Shown here: positions 52,033 through 60,083 of the stretch, in pieces
Layout of the letters: every line of letters begins with the position of its first letter
How positions within the stretch are numbered: position 1 is the stretch's first letter
Source of the DNA: Allosphingosinicella sp042666435
GTDB taxonomy: Bacteria; Pseudomonadota; Alphaproteobacteria; Sphingomonadales; Sphingomonadaceae
Direction of reading: 5' to 3'
DNA length: 64,000 nucleotides
NCBI RefSeq assembly: GCF_042666435.1
Contig: NZ_JBHTDC010000001.1
Coordinates: 434,001-498,000, forward strand
Notes under the pieces: generated by a model
What the model saw: the letters and a program-made list of their open reading frames with translations, nothing else
What the model was told of the DNA's origin: nothing
Database searches by the model: none
Made by a program: the position numbers and the translations under genes

Positions 52033-52353
52033 CTAGAAATCGCTCTGGCGGAACGTCGTCGTGAAATCGTCGATGGCGAGGCCGAGCTTGCGCAGCACGA
52101 CGGGGTCACCGGGCGCGCCGTCCAGGGCTTCGTCGGCCAGTTCGATCATGCCGATCGCGCCGAAGCTGGCGGCGAGGCTCTTGAGCCGGGAGGCGGAATA
52201 TTGCCAATTGGCGTCGCAGCGGGCGCGGGCCATCAGGTCGACCTGGCGGGCGGCGCTCTCGACGAAGGCGGCGCGCAATTCGCCCATCAGCTGAGCGTCG
52301 TTGCCGACGGCGGCGGCGAGCGATGCGTCGAGGGCTCCGGGATCATAGACCAT
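52033..52353 (-). CDS. Hpt-domain-like protein without the phosphorylated histidine
   Basis: 106 residues forming a four-helix-bundle pattern like histidine phosphotransfer domains. Around the active helix the expected AH..LKG sequence reads ASRLKSLAASFGAIG, so the histidine position is S55. It therefore probably cannot relay phosphate and may be a scaffold or an antagonist, as are some Hpt-like proteins. It is divergent from the large coiled-coil gene at 52438. Hpt assignment is by pattern only. Confidence 0.6.
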   Translation of the reverse strand: MVYDPGALDASLAAAVGNDAQLMGELRAAFVESAARQVDLMARARCDANWQYSASRLKSLAASFGAIGMIELADEALDGAPGDPVVLRKLGLAIDDFTTTFRQSDF

Positions 52354-52437
52354 CGCTCTCCCCTACGCCTGGCGCGTTAACACCACCTTTCGTGGGCTCG
52401 CCCTTTCGCGCCACCGCAAACATGATAAGGTCCCCCC

Positions 52438-54744
52438 ATGACGACGGGGGCACAGCGCGCCGAGGCGCAGCCGGACAACGGCATCGCGGACACCGATCGC
52501 GGCGATTGGGAAGTCCTTCAGGCAAACGAGGAATCGGCCGAGGCCGTCGAGACCTTCGAATGGGCGGAGGAAGAGCCGGCCGAATCGCCGGCGCGGCCGC
52601 GCATCCTGGCGGTCCTGCTCTCGCTTCTGGCCGTTGCATGGGTCGGTATCGTCGCCTGGTCGCTGGCCGTCGCGAGTCCGGAACTCACGCTGTCGGCGCT
52701 CGTCCAATGGATCGCCGTCGCCAGCGCGCCGCTGGTGCTCCTTTGCGTGGCATGGCTCGCCTTCGGCCGCACGTCCCGGCGCGAGACCGAGCGTTTCACC
52801 CAGGCCGTCGCCGCGATGCGGAGCGAGAGCGCCGCGCTGGAGAGCCTGCTGGCGATCGTCGCCACCCGGCTCGAGGAGAATCACGCCCGGCTGACCAACG
52901 AGGCGGCGAAACTGATGACTCTGGGCGACGAGGCATCAGACCGCCTCGGCCGGGTCACCCATTATCTCGCCAAGGAGAGCGCGACGCTCGATCGCAAGGC
53001 CGAGGCGCTGGAGATTGCGGCCAACGCGGCGCGGGTCGATATCGGCGTGCTGCTCCAGGACATCCCCCGGGCCGAGGAACAGGCGCGCTCGCTGGCCGGA
53101 TCGATGCGCGAGACCGGGATCGCCGCGCTCGAGCAGGCCGGGGGCCTGGAAGGGCAGCTTTCGGCGCTGATCGCGCGCGGCCGCGAGGCCGATGAGATCG
53201 CCGCCGGTGCGGCCCAGCGCCTCGCCGCTCAGCTCGCCCGGATCGAGAGCAATACCGCGTCCGCCGCCGGGCGAATCGACGAGGCTGCCTCGGGCATGGC
53301 GGCGGCGATCGACGGGACCATGGCGCGCGCGGCCGAATCGGTCGATGCCGTCCGCTCGGGCATCGAGGAGCAGGGTGGCGCGATGCTGGCCATGCTCGAT
53401 CAGAGCCGGGCCGCCTTCGAGCGCGCCGGCGAGGATGCGACTCGGAACCTGACGCACCGGCTGGAGACGATCAGCGGCAAGATTCAGGAACTGGCCGGCC
53501 ATCTGGCGGCGCAGGACGCGGCCAGCCAGGCGCTGGTCACCGGCCTCGCGCGCGACCTCACGGACCTCGACGAGCGCTTCGTCCGTCTGACCGAATCGGG
53601 CAGCAGCGGCGCGGAGCTGATGACCGGATCGTTCGAGACGGTGCGCGGCTGCGTCCAGCAATTGTTCGAAGAGCTCGGCGGAAGCCACGATCGGGCGCGG
53701 GCCCTGATCGAGCGCAGCGAGGAAATGGCGCGCGCGCTCGCCCAGATCGGCGACCGGCTCGACGGTGAGATTCCCGCATCGCTGGCGCGGGTCGAAGAAC
53801 AGGCCGGGCGGACCCGGGAGACCGCCGTGGCTTTGGCTCCCGAGGTGGAGGCGATCCAGGTATCCGCGGACCGGGCCGCGGCACGGCTCACTTATGCCGA
53901 GGACAGCATCGCGCGGCAGCGCGAGGCGCTGGAAGCGATGCTGGCGATCGTCAACGACGGCGTCGGCAGCGCCGAGGAGCGGCTGCAATCGCTGGCCCGC
54001 GCGGTCGGCGAGGCGGACGAAGCCACCGCCAGGATCGTCGGCGAGACGACGGGCGAGCTGGTCGACGCTTTGGTGCGGGTGCGCGACACCGCGAACCAGG
54101 CGGCCGAGAAGGCGCGCGAGGCCATTGGGGCGGTCATCCCCGAAAGCGCGGCGGCGCTCGGCGAAGCGAGCCGCAAGGCGGTCGGCGAAGCGGTCGGCGC
54201 CGAAGTGACCCGCCAGATGGGCGAGCTGGGCGAGGTCACGGAGCGCGCGGTCGAGACGGCGCGTCACGCGTCGGAGCGGCTGACCCGGCAGATGCTCACC
54301 ATCGGCCAGGCCGCCGCCGCCGTCGAGGCGCGGATCGACGAGGCGCGCCGCGAACGGCAGGAGAAAGAAGGCGAAGCCCTCTCCCGCCGCGTCGCTTTGC
54401 TGATCGAATCGCTCAATTCGACCGCCATCGACGTCACCAAGATCCTGTCCAACGACGTCACCGACAGCGCCTGGCAGGCTTATCTGAAGGGCGATCGCGG
54501 AGTGTTCACGCGCCGCGCGGTGCGGCTGCTCGACACCACCGAGACTCGCGAGATCGTCCAGCATTACGAGGCCGAGCCGGAATTTCGCGACCAGGTCAAT
54601 CGCTACATTCACGATTTCGAGGCGATGCTGAGGCGCATCCTGATCGATCCGGACGGTTCGGCGCTGAGCGTCACGATCCTGTCGTCCGACATGGGCAAGC
54701 TCTACGTGGCACTCGCCCAGGCGATCGAGAGGTTCAGGAACTGA
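52438..54744 (+). CDS. Membrane-anchored long coiled-coil protein (TipN-like layout)
   Basis: 768 residues: an acidic N-terminus, two transmembrane helices (about 55-77 and 84-107), then about 550 residues of alanine/glutamate/arginine-rich coiled coil (for example AGRIDEAASGMAAAIDGTMA), and a compact C-terminal domain (about 655-768, FTRRAVRLLDTTETREIVQH). This resembles in layout Caulobacter TipN, a polarity factor, and MCP-like signalling coils, but no receptor signalling tip is visible. A role at a cell pole or division site is only inferred from architecture. AAGG lies about 9 bases before the ATG. Confidence 0.6.
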   Translation: MTTGAQRAEAQPDNGIADTDRGDWEVLQANEESAEAVETFEWAEEEPAESPARPRILAVLLSLLAVAWVGIVAWSLAVASPELTLSALVQWIAVASAPLVLLCVAWLAFGRTSRRETERFTQAVAAMRSESAALESLLAIVATRLEENHARLTNEAAKLMTLGDEASDRLGRVTHYLAKESATLDRKAEALEIAANAARVDIGVLLQDIPRAEEQARSLAGSMRETGIAALEQAGGLEGQLSALIARGREADEIAAGAAQRLAAQLARIESNTASAAGRIDEAASGMAAAIDGTMARAAESVDAVRSGIEEQGGAMLAMLDQSRAAFERAGEDATRNLTHRLETISGKIQELAGHLAAQDAASQALVTGLARDLTDLDERFVRLTESGSSGAELMTGSFETVRGCVQQLFEELGGSHDRARALIERSEEMARALAQIGDRLDGEIPASLARVEEQAGRTRETAVALAPEVEAIQVSADRAAARLTYAEDSIARQREALEAMLAIVNDGVGSAEERLQSLARAVGEADEATARIVGETTGELVDALVRVRDTANQAAEKAREAIGAVIPESAAALGEASRKAVGEAVGAEVTRQMGELGEVTERAVETARHASERLTRQMLTIGQAAAAVEARIDEARRERQEKEGEALSRRVALLIESLNSTAIDVTKILSNDVTDSAWQAYLKGDRGVFTRRAVRLLDTTETREIVQHYEAEPEFRDQVNRYIHDFEAMLRRILIDPDGSALSVTILSSDMGKLYVALAQAIERFRN

Positions 54745-54747
54745 TTT

Positions 54748-55008
54748 CTATCGCGTCCAGTCGAAGAATCCGACGCCGACCCAGCCATAGATGTAATTGG
54801 CATAAAAGAGCCCGAACAGGATCGCCGACAGGATCGTCGCGCGCAAGGCGGCGCGGCCGAAGCTGAAGCTGTGGGGAGCGCTGTCGGCGTGGCCGGGGAG
54901 CACCTTCTCCCCCTCCTCCTCGCTGGTGCGGACGCCGAAGGGGAGAACGAGGAACAGGCTGATCGTCCAGAACAGGAAGTAGATAGCGATGATCGAGCCC
55001 AGCTGCAT
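54748..55008 (-). CDS. DUF1467 small membrane protein
   Basis: 86 residues with two transmembrane helices (IIAIYFLFWTISLFLVLPFG and ILSAILFGLFYANYIYGWVG) around a loop with RTSEEEGEKVLPGHADSAP, the pattern of the DUF1467 family found next to nuo, birA, coaX and rnj in alphaproteobacteria. Function unknown. Its ATG lies just after the rnj stop; an upstream in-frame ATG would run into rnj and is less likely. Confidence 0.85.
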   Translation of the reverse strand: MQLGSIIAIYFLFWTISLFLVLPFGVRTSEEEGEKVLPGHADSAPHSFSFGRAALRATILSAILFGLFYANYIYGWVGVGFFDWTR

Positions 55009-55010
55009 GG

Positions 55011-56651
55011 TCAGACCCTGACGATCAGCACATCGACGATCGGCTTCTTGCCGGTCCACTCGGTGGCGCAGCGGCGGACGGCGAGGCGGATGCCTTCGCG
55101 GAGCTTGTCCTCGTTACCGCCATTCTTGCCGGCCGCGCCGGCGGCGGCGTCGCAGGCCTCCGCGATGAAGGCGTCGCGATCCTCTTCGACCGGCACGCCT
55201 TCGAGCGCGATGCGGACCTCGCCCTGCACCCGGTTCGATCGATCCATTGCCACCGCGACCGAGATGATCCCGTTGGCGGCGAGCTTGCGGCGCTGATTCA
55301 TCGTCGCGCCGTCGGCGGCGAGGATGACGTCGCCGTCGAGGATCAGCCGGCCGACTCTCTCGTCGCCGGTCTTGGCCGGGCCATTGGGCGCGAGGCGGAC
55401 GATCTCGCCATTTTCCTGGACCATGCTCTTGGGCACGCCCTGTTCGAGCGCGAAGCGGCGATGCTCGTGGAGATGGCGCGTCTCGCCATGGACCGGGATC
55501 AGCATTTCCGGCTTCAGCCAGTGATACATGGCGGCGAGCTCGGGCCGGGCGGGATGGCCCGAGACGTGGACATGGGCCTGGCGCTCGGTGACCGTCTTGA
55601 CGTCGGCCTTGGCGAGCGCGTTCATGATCCGGCCGATGGCGAGCTCGTTGCCCGGTATCTGCTTGGACGAGAAGATGACCGTGTCCTCGGCGTCGAGCTT
55701 GATCTTGTGGCTGTCGAACGCGATCCGGGCGAGCGCGGCGCGCGATTCGCCCTGCCCGCCGGTGGCGACGATCATGATCTCGCGCTTGGGAAGCGCCATT
55801 GCCTCCTCGAAGCTGACCGTCTCGGGGAAATCGAGGAGATAGCCGGTCGCGCGTGCGACCTTGAGGATGCGGTCGAGCGAGCGCCCGGCGACGCAGACCT
55901 TGCGGTTGGTGGCGCGGGCGACCTTGCCGAGCGTGTGGAGCCGGGCGGCGTTCGACGCGAAGGTGGTGACCAGCACCCGGCCCTTCTGCGCCGCGACGAC
56001 ATCTTCCAGGCCGCCGCGCACGGTCGCTTCGGAGCCGGACGGCTCGGCGTTGAAGACATTGGTCGAATCGCAGACCAGAGCGAGCACGCCGGCATCGCCG
56101 ATCGCGCTCAGTTCCTCGTCGCTGGTCGGGCGGCCGATCTGCGGCGCGGCGTCCAGCTTCCAGTCGCCGGTGTGGACGACCTTGCCGTGCGCGGTCTCGA
56201 TCAGCAGGGCATTGGCCTCGGGGATCGAGTGGGCGAGCGGCAGGTAGCGAATGCCGAACGGGCCGAGATGGAGGCTGCCGCCCAGGTCGACGATGTTGAG
56301 CTCGACCTCCCCGAGCAGACCTTCCTCCTCGAGCTTGCCGGCGATGAGCCCGGCGGTGAACGGGGTCGCGTAGAGCGGCACGCCCAAATCCGCGGCGAGA
56401 TAGGGGATGGCGCCGATATGATCCTCGTGGCCGTGGGTGAGCACGATGCCGAGCAGGTCCTTCCGCCGCTCCTCGATGAAGCTCAAATCGGGCAGGATCA
56501 CCTCGACTCCCGGATATTCGGGATCGGCGAAGGTGATGCCGAGATCGACCATGATCCACTTGCCCTGTGTCCCGTAGAGATTGACGTTCATGCCGATCTC
56601 GCCCGAGCCGCCGAGCGCGAGGAAGAGGAGTTCGTTGCCGGGTTTGGTCAC
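55011..56651 (-). CDS. rnj: Ribonuclease J
   Basis: Metallo-beta-lactamase/beta-CASP RNase acting on 5' ends of RNA and in rRNA maturation. 546 residues from a GTG start (AGGAA 6 bases upstream). Metal motif THGHEDHIGA, then VHTGDWKLD, the beta-CASP motifs around LVCDSTNVFNAE and IIATGGQGES-like IVATGGQGES, and PVHGETRHLHEH. The C-terminal domain (about 450-546) is present. This alphaproteobacterial form is the usual replacement for RNase E-type functions in part of the lineage. Encoded in the nuo-birA-coaX-rnj run. Confidence 0.94.
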   Translation of the reverse strand: MTKPGNELLFLALGGSGEIGMNVNLYGTQGKWIMVDLGITFADPEYPGVEVILPDLSFIEERRKDLLGIVLTHGHEDHIGAIPYLAADLGVPLYATPFTAGLIAGKLEEEGLLGEVELNIVDLGGSLHLGPFGIRYLPLAHSIPEANALLIETAHGKVVHTGDWKLDAAPQIGRPTSDEELSAIGDAGVLALVCDSTNVFNAEPSGSEATVRGGLEDVVAAQKGRVLVTTFASNAARLHTLGKVARATNRKVCVAGRSLDRILKVARATGYLLDFPETVSFEEAMALPKREIMIVATGGQGESRAALARIAFDSHKIKLDAEDTVIFSSKQIPGNELAIGRIMNALAKADVKTVTERQAHVHVSGHPARPELAAMYHWLKPEMLIPVHGETRHLHEHRRFALEQGVPKSMVQENGEIVRLAPNGPAKTGDERVGRLILDGDVILAADGATMNQRRKLAANGIISVAVAMDRSNRVQGEVRIALEGVPVEEDRDAFIAEACDAAAGAAGKNGGNEDKLREGIRLAVRRCATEWTGKKPIVDVLIVRV

Positions 56652-56700
56652 TGGAAGATTCCTGTTTGCGTTTCCCGCGAAAGCAGGAAGTGAAATGGCC

Positions 56701-56782
56701 GTCATGCTGAACTTGTTTCAGCATCCATGCCTGAGCCCCCGAGCGGATGTCGAGATGGACCCTGAAACAAGTTCAGGGTGAC
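56701..56782. repeat. Palindromic element between coaX and rnj
   Basis: Inverted arms (GTCATGCTGAACTTGTTTCA and TGAAACAAGTTCAGGGTGAC) around a linker of about 40 bases, a third sequence variety distinct from the GTCATCCCGGC family. Confidence 0.8.
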
Positions 56783-56803
56783 AAAGTGCAGCGAGCGCTC
56801 GGG

Positions 56804-57580
56804 CTAAATCCGGCTCCGCTCGTAAAGCAAGCCGAGGCCCTGGATGGTGAGGTCCGGCTCGATTGCGTCGAACACCGATGTATGGTCGTTGAAGAGCACC
56901 GCAAGGCCGCCGGTGGAAATGACCTTCACCGGCCGGCCGATCTCCGCCTTCATGCGGCCGACCAGCCCTTCGATCATCGCGACATAGCCCCAGAAGATGC
57001 CGATATGCATCTGCTCCTCGGTGGTGCGGCCGATGACGCCCCGGCCCTCCGGCGCCTCGATGGCGATGCGGGGGAGCTTGGCGGCGGCCGTGACCAGGGC
57101 TTCCAGGGACAGGTTGATACCCGGCGCGATGATGCCGCCTTTATAGGCTCCCGAATAATCGACCACGTCCAACGTGGTGGCGGTGCCGAAATCGACGACA
57201 ATCAGATCACCCGGATGAAGCGCGTGGGCGGCAATGGCATCGAGCACGCGATCGGCCCCGACCGTCTTCGGCTCGACCACGTCAAGCGCAACGCCCCATT
57301 CGGCGGGTGCCTCGCCCGCGATCAGGGCCTCGACGCGGAAATATTTGGAGGCGAGCACCTGGAGGTTGTGCAGGGCTTTCGGGACGACGGTGGCGACGAT
57401 GACGGCGGTGACGTCGCCGGCGGCATAACCCTCCAATGCGAGCAACTGGTGCAGCCAGACGGCATATTCGTCGGCGGTGCGCCGGGGATCGGTCGCGATC
57501 CGCCATCGCGCCCGGATCTCGCGATCCTTGACCAAAGCGAACACGACATTGGTGTTCCCGGCATCGATGGCGAGCAGCAT
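56804..57580 (-). CDS. coaX: Type III pantothenate kinase
   Basis: First step of coenzyme A synthesis. 258 residues. IDAGNTNV at the N-terminus is the phosphate 1 motif; the second ASKHA motif is DFGTATTLD; GGIIAPGINLSLEAL and STGGLAVLF follow as in CoaX. The length is standard. It precedes birA downstream of the nuo genes, with BirA-type ligases its frequent neighbour. Confidence 0.96.
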   Translation of the reverse strand: MLLAIDAGNTNVVFALVKDREIRARWRIATDPRRTADEYAVWLHQLLALEGYAAGDVTAVIVATVVPKALHNLQVLASKYFRVEALIAGEAPAEWGVALDVVEPKTVGADRVLDAIAAHALHPGDLIVVDFGTATTLDVVDYSGAYKGGIIAPGINLSLEALVTAAAKLPRIAIEAPEGRGVIGRTTEEQMHIGIFWGYVAMIEGLVGRMKAEIGRPVKVISTGGLAVLFNDHTSVFDAIEPDLTIQGLGLLYERSRI

Positions 57581-57623
57581 GGCAGCTTCCCTAGCGAGGC
57601 TCGGCGGAATTGGCGAGTGGGTC

Positions 57624-58403
57624 CTAAATTAGAAATACGTCGCCTGCGTGAATGACACGCATGGAACCATCCGCGAGACGGAGGCGGAGGGCGCCGGTTT
57701 CGTCGAGGCCGTCGAACAGCCCTTCTCCTTCCGGCGTGCTGAGCGCCGTACCGATCGGGTGAGCGGCGGCGAGCCATTGGGCGCGGATGGGGGCCAGGCC
57801 TTCGGTTCGCCAGCGGTGGAGCCAGCGGGCGAGGCTTTCGACCAGCATTTCGAGGAAGATCGCGGGGTCGGGGGCGGCGCCGGTGAGGGCGGTGATGCTG
57901 GTGGCGGGGCGGCCGACGTCTTGCGGATGGTGCGCGAGGTTGACGCCGAATCCGATCACCACCGCGTCGCCGGCGCGCTCGAGGAGGATGCCGGAGAGCT
58001 TAGCGCCGCCCACCAGGAGGTCGTTGGGCCATTTGATCCGTAATCCGCTCAGTCCATCGTCATTCCCGCGAAAGCGGGAATCCCGCTTCACTTGCGGTGC
58101 TGAAGAACAAGCGGGATCCCCGCTTTCGCGGGGATGACGGATAAGCTGAGCAACCACCTCGTGTAGCGCCACGGCGGCCACCAAAGCGAGTGTGGGCGCC
58201 GGGGGATCGTCCTTGCGCACACGCACCAGGGTGCTCGCATAGAGATTGCCCTCCGGGGAGCGCCAGTCCCTCCCCTGCCGCCCGCGGCCGCCGGTCTGGC
58301 GCTCGGCGCGGAGCCAGAGGCCTTCGGGCGCGCCGTCGCGGGCGAGGGCGGCGACATCGTCATTGGTCGAGCCGGTTTCGGGGACGGTGCGGATGTCTGC
58401 CAC
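57624..58403 (-). CDS. birA: Biotin-[acetyl-CoA-carboxylase] ligase with a repeat-derived insertion
   Basis: Attaches biotin to its acceptor protein. 259 residues, monofunctional, without an N-terminal DNA-binding domain. Seen: TGSTNDDV, the biotin loop GGRGRQGRDW, KWPNDLLVGGAKLSGILLE with the active lysine, and a C-terminal domain. Residues about 88-120, beginning IRHPRESGDPACSSA and ending DSRFRGNDDGLSG, correspond to the palindromic element at 58058-58140, read in frame; relatives join VVAQL directly to LRIKWPNDLL. The insertion lies in a surface loop beside the biotin site but leaves the motifs intact. Confidence 0.94.
   Translation of the reverse strand: MADIRTVPETGSTNDDVAALARDGAPEGLWLRAERQTGGRGRQGRDWRSPEGNLYASTLVRVRKDDPPAPTLALVAAVALHEVVAQLIRHPRESGDPACSSAPQVKRDSRFRGNDDGLSGLRIKWPNDLLVGGAKLSGILLERAGDAVVIGFGVNLAHHPQDVGRPATSITALTGAAPDPAIFLEMLVESLARWLHRWRTEGLAPIRAQWLAAAHPIGTALSTPEGEGLFDGLDETGALRLRLADGSMRVIHAGDVFLI
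58058..58140. repeat. Palindromic element inside birA, read in frame
   Basis: Inverted arms CGTCATTCCCGCGAAAGCGG and CCCCGCTTTCGCGGGGATGA around a linker ACTTGCGGTGCTGAAGAACA. Same family as the intergenic elements at 59980 and 63858. Confidence 0.85.
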
Positions 58404-58416
58404 GGCCCTCCCCTAT

Positions 58417-58508
58417 CCGTTCGGGCGGAGCCTGTCGAAGCCCTGTCTGTTCCTTCGAGGCCCCGTCGCAAGAACAAGGCAGCCCTTCGACAGGCTCAGG
58501 GCGAACGG
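58417..58508. repeat. Palindromic element between nuoN and birA
   Basis: Arms CCGTTCGGGCGGAGCCTGTC and GACAGGCTCAGGGCGAACGG in inverted orientation with a linker. It shares the sequence family found inside dnaE (22884-22970). Confidence 0.8.
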
Positions 58509-58534
58509 CTCTCTTTGAGCACCCCTTTGGGGGA

Positions 58535-59971
58535 TCAGAACAAAGCCCCCGCCGCGTTCAGGGTCGCCGCGTCCAGCAGCGGGATCGAGAGATAGCCGAG
58601 CGGGGAGACGAACAGGGCGGCGAGGAGGATCAGAACGCCTTCGATGCGGGCGGGGCTGCGCTCATAGGCCGGCGCCGGCTCGTCGAAGTAGATCGTCTTG
58701 ACGATCATCAGATAATAAAAGGCGCTGATCACCGAGGTGGCGATGCCGATGGCGGCGAGCCAGGTGAGGTTGGCCTCGACCGCCGCCGTGAAGACCAGGA
58801 ATTTGGGCCAGAAGCCGAACAGAGGCGGCACGCCCGCCAGGCTGAACATGAAGACCGCGAAGGCGGCGGCGAGCGCGGGATTGGTGCGCGACAGGCCGGA
58901 GAGCGACGCGATCGTCTCGACCGGGCGTCCGTCGGCGTCGCGCATGCGCTGGACGCAGAGGAAGGCGCCAAGCGTCATGACGACATAGACCGCCATGTAG
59001 AAGAGCACCGAGGCGACGCCCTCGCGCGTGCCGGCGGCGAGGCCGATGAGGGCGAATCCGATATTGTTGATCGAGGAATAAGCGAGCAGCCGCTTGATGT
59101 TGGGCTGGCTGATCGCGGCGACGCCGCCGAGGATGGTGGAGGCCAGAGCCATGAAGATGATGATCTGGCGCCAGGCGTCCGTCGCCGGCCCCATCGCCTC
59201 GATGACGACCCGGGTGAGCAAGGCCATGGCGGCGACCTTGGGGGCGCTGGCGAAGAAGGCGGTGACGGGCGTCGGCGCGCCTTCATAGACGTCGGGAGTC
59301 CACATGTGGAACGGCACGGCGCTGACCTTGAAGGCGATGCCGGCGAGGACGAAGACGATGCCGAACAGCTCTCCGGTCGAAACGCCATCGCGGCCCAGAG
59401 CCACCGCAACGTCCCCGAACAAGGTCGAGCCGGTGAAGCCGTAGAGGAGCGAGATGCCGTAGAGCAGGATGCCGCTCGCGAGCGCGCCAAGCACGAAATA
59501 TTTGAGGCCGGCCTCGGCCGAGCGCGTGTCCTTGCGCTGGAAGGAGGCGAGGACGTAGGCGGCTAGGCTCTGCAACTCGAGGCCGACATAAAGCGTGAGC
59601 AGGTCCCCGGCCGAGACCATCATGCCCATGCCGACGCCCGACAAAAGCACCAGCACAGGATATTCGGCGCGGAAATCCCGGTCGCGGCCGAACCAGCCGG
59701 AGGCGGCGACGAGCGCGACGGCGGCGGCGATGTAGATGAGGATCTTAGAGAAGGCGGCGAAGCTGTCGGCGACGAACAGGCCATCGAACCCGACGGCGCC
59801 CGCGTCGCGGATGCCGGGCACGAACAGGGCCGCCACGACGAACGCGGCAATTGCGAGCCAGGTGGCGATCTTCGCGGATTTGTCGCCCCCATAAGCAGCA
59901 ACCATCAGCAGCGCGAGCGCGCTGAGCGTGAGGATGATTTCGGGGAGCGTAAGGGCGAGGGAGTCGGTCAT
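58535..59971 (-). CDS. nuoN: NADH-quinone oxidoreductase subunit N
   Basis: Proton-pumping antiporter-like membrane subunit of complex I. 478 residues, about 14 transmembrane helices, start MTDSLALTLPEIILTLSALA. Contains the conserved lysine/glutamate helices (GLELQSLAAYVLASFQRKDT, AFKVSAVPFHMWTPDVYEGA, LLAYSSINNIGFALIGLAAG). Preceded by nuoM and followed by birA. A longer frame upstream crosses a repeat and is not the start. Confidence 0.96.
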   Translation of the reverse strand: MTDSLALTLPEIILTLSALALLMVAAYGGDKSAKIATWLAIAAFVVAALFVPGIRDAGAVGFDGLFVADSFAAFSKILIYIAAAVALVAASGWFGRDRDFRAEYPVLVLLSGVGMGMMVSAGDLLTLYVGLELQSLAAYVLASFQRKDTRSAEAGLKYFVLGALASGILLYGISLLYGFTGSTLFGDVAVALGRDGVSTGELFGIVFVLAGIAFKVSAVPFHMWTPDVYEGAPTPVTAFFASAPKVAAMALLTRVVIEAMGPATDAWRQIIIFMALASTILGGVAAISQPNIKRLLAYSSINNIGFALIGLAAGTREGVASVLFYMAVYVVMTLGAFLCVQRMRDADGRPVETIASLSGLSRTNPALAAAFAVFMFSLAGVPPLFGFWPKFLVFTAAVEANLTWLAAIGIATSVISAFYYLMIVKTIYFDEPAPAYERSPARIEGVLILLAALFVSPLGYLSIPLLDAATLNAAGALF

Positions 59972-59979
59972 TCTGAAAT

Positions 59980-60060
59980 CGTCATTCCAGCGAAAGCTGG
60001 AATCTCCCTGCTCTTGGCCACGGAAGAAGAAACGAGATCCCGGCTTTCGCCGGGATGACG
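59980..60060. repeat. Paired palindromic element between nuoM and nuoN
   Basis: Inverted arms (CGTCATTCCAGCGAAAGCTG and CCGGCTTTCGCCGGGATGAC) with a linker of about 35 bases. It sits inside the nuo operon. Confidence 0.8.
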
Positions 60061-60083
60061 GGAGGTGGTGGCGCGTCCCGTCA

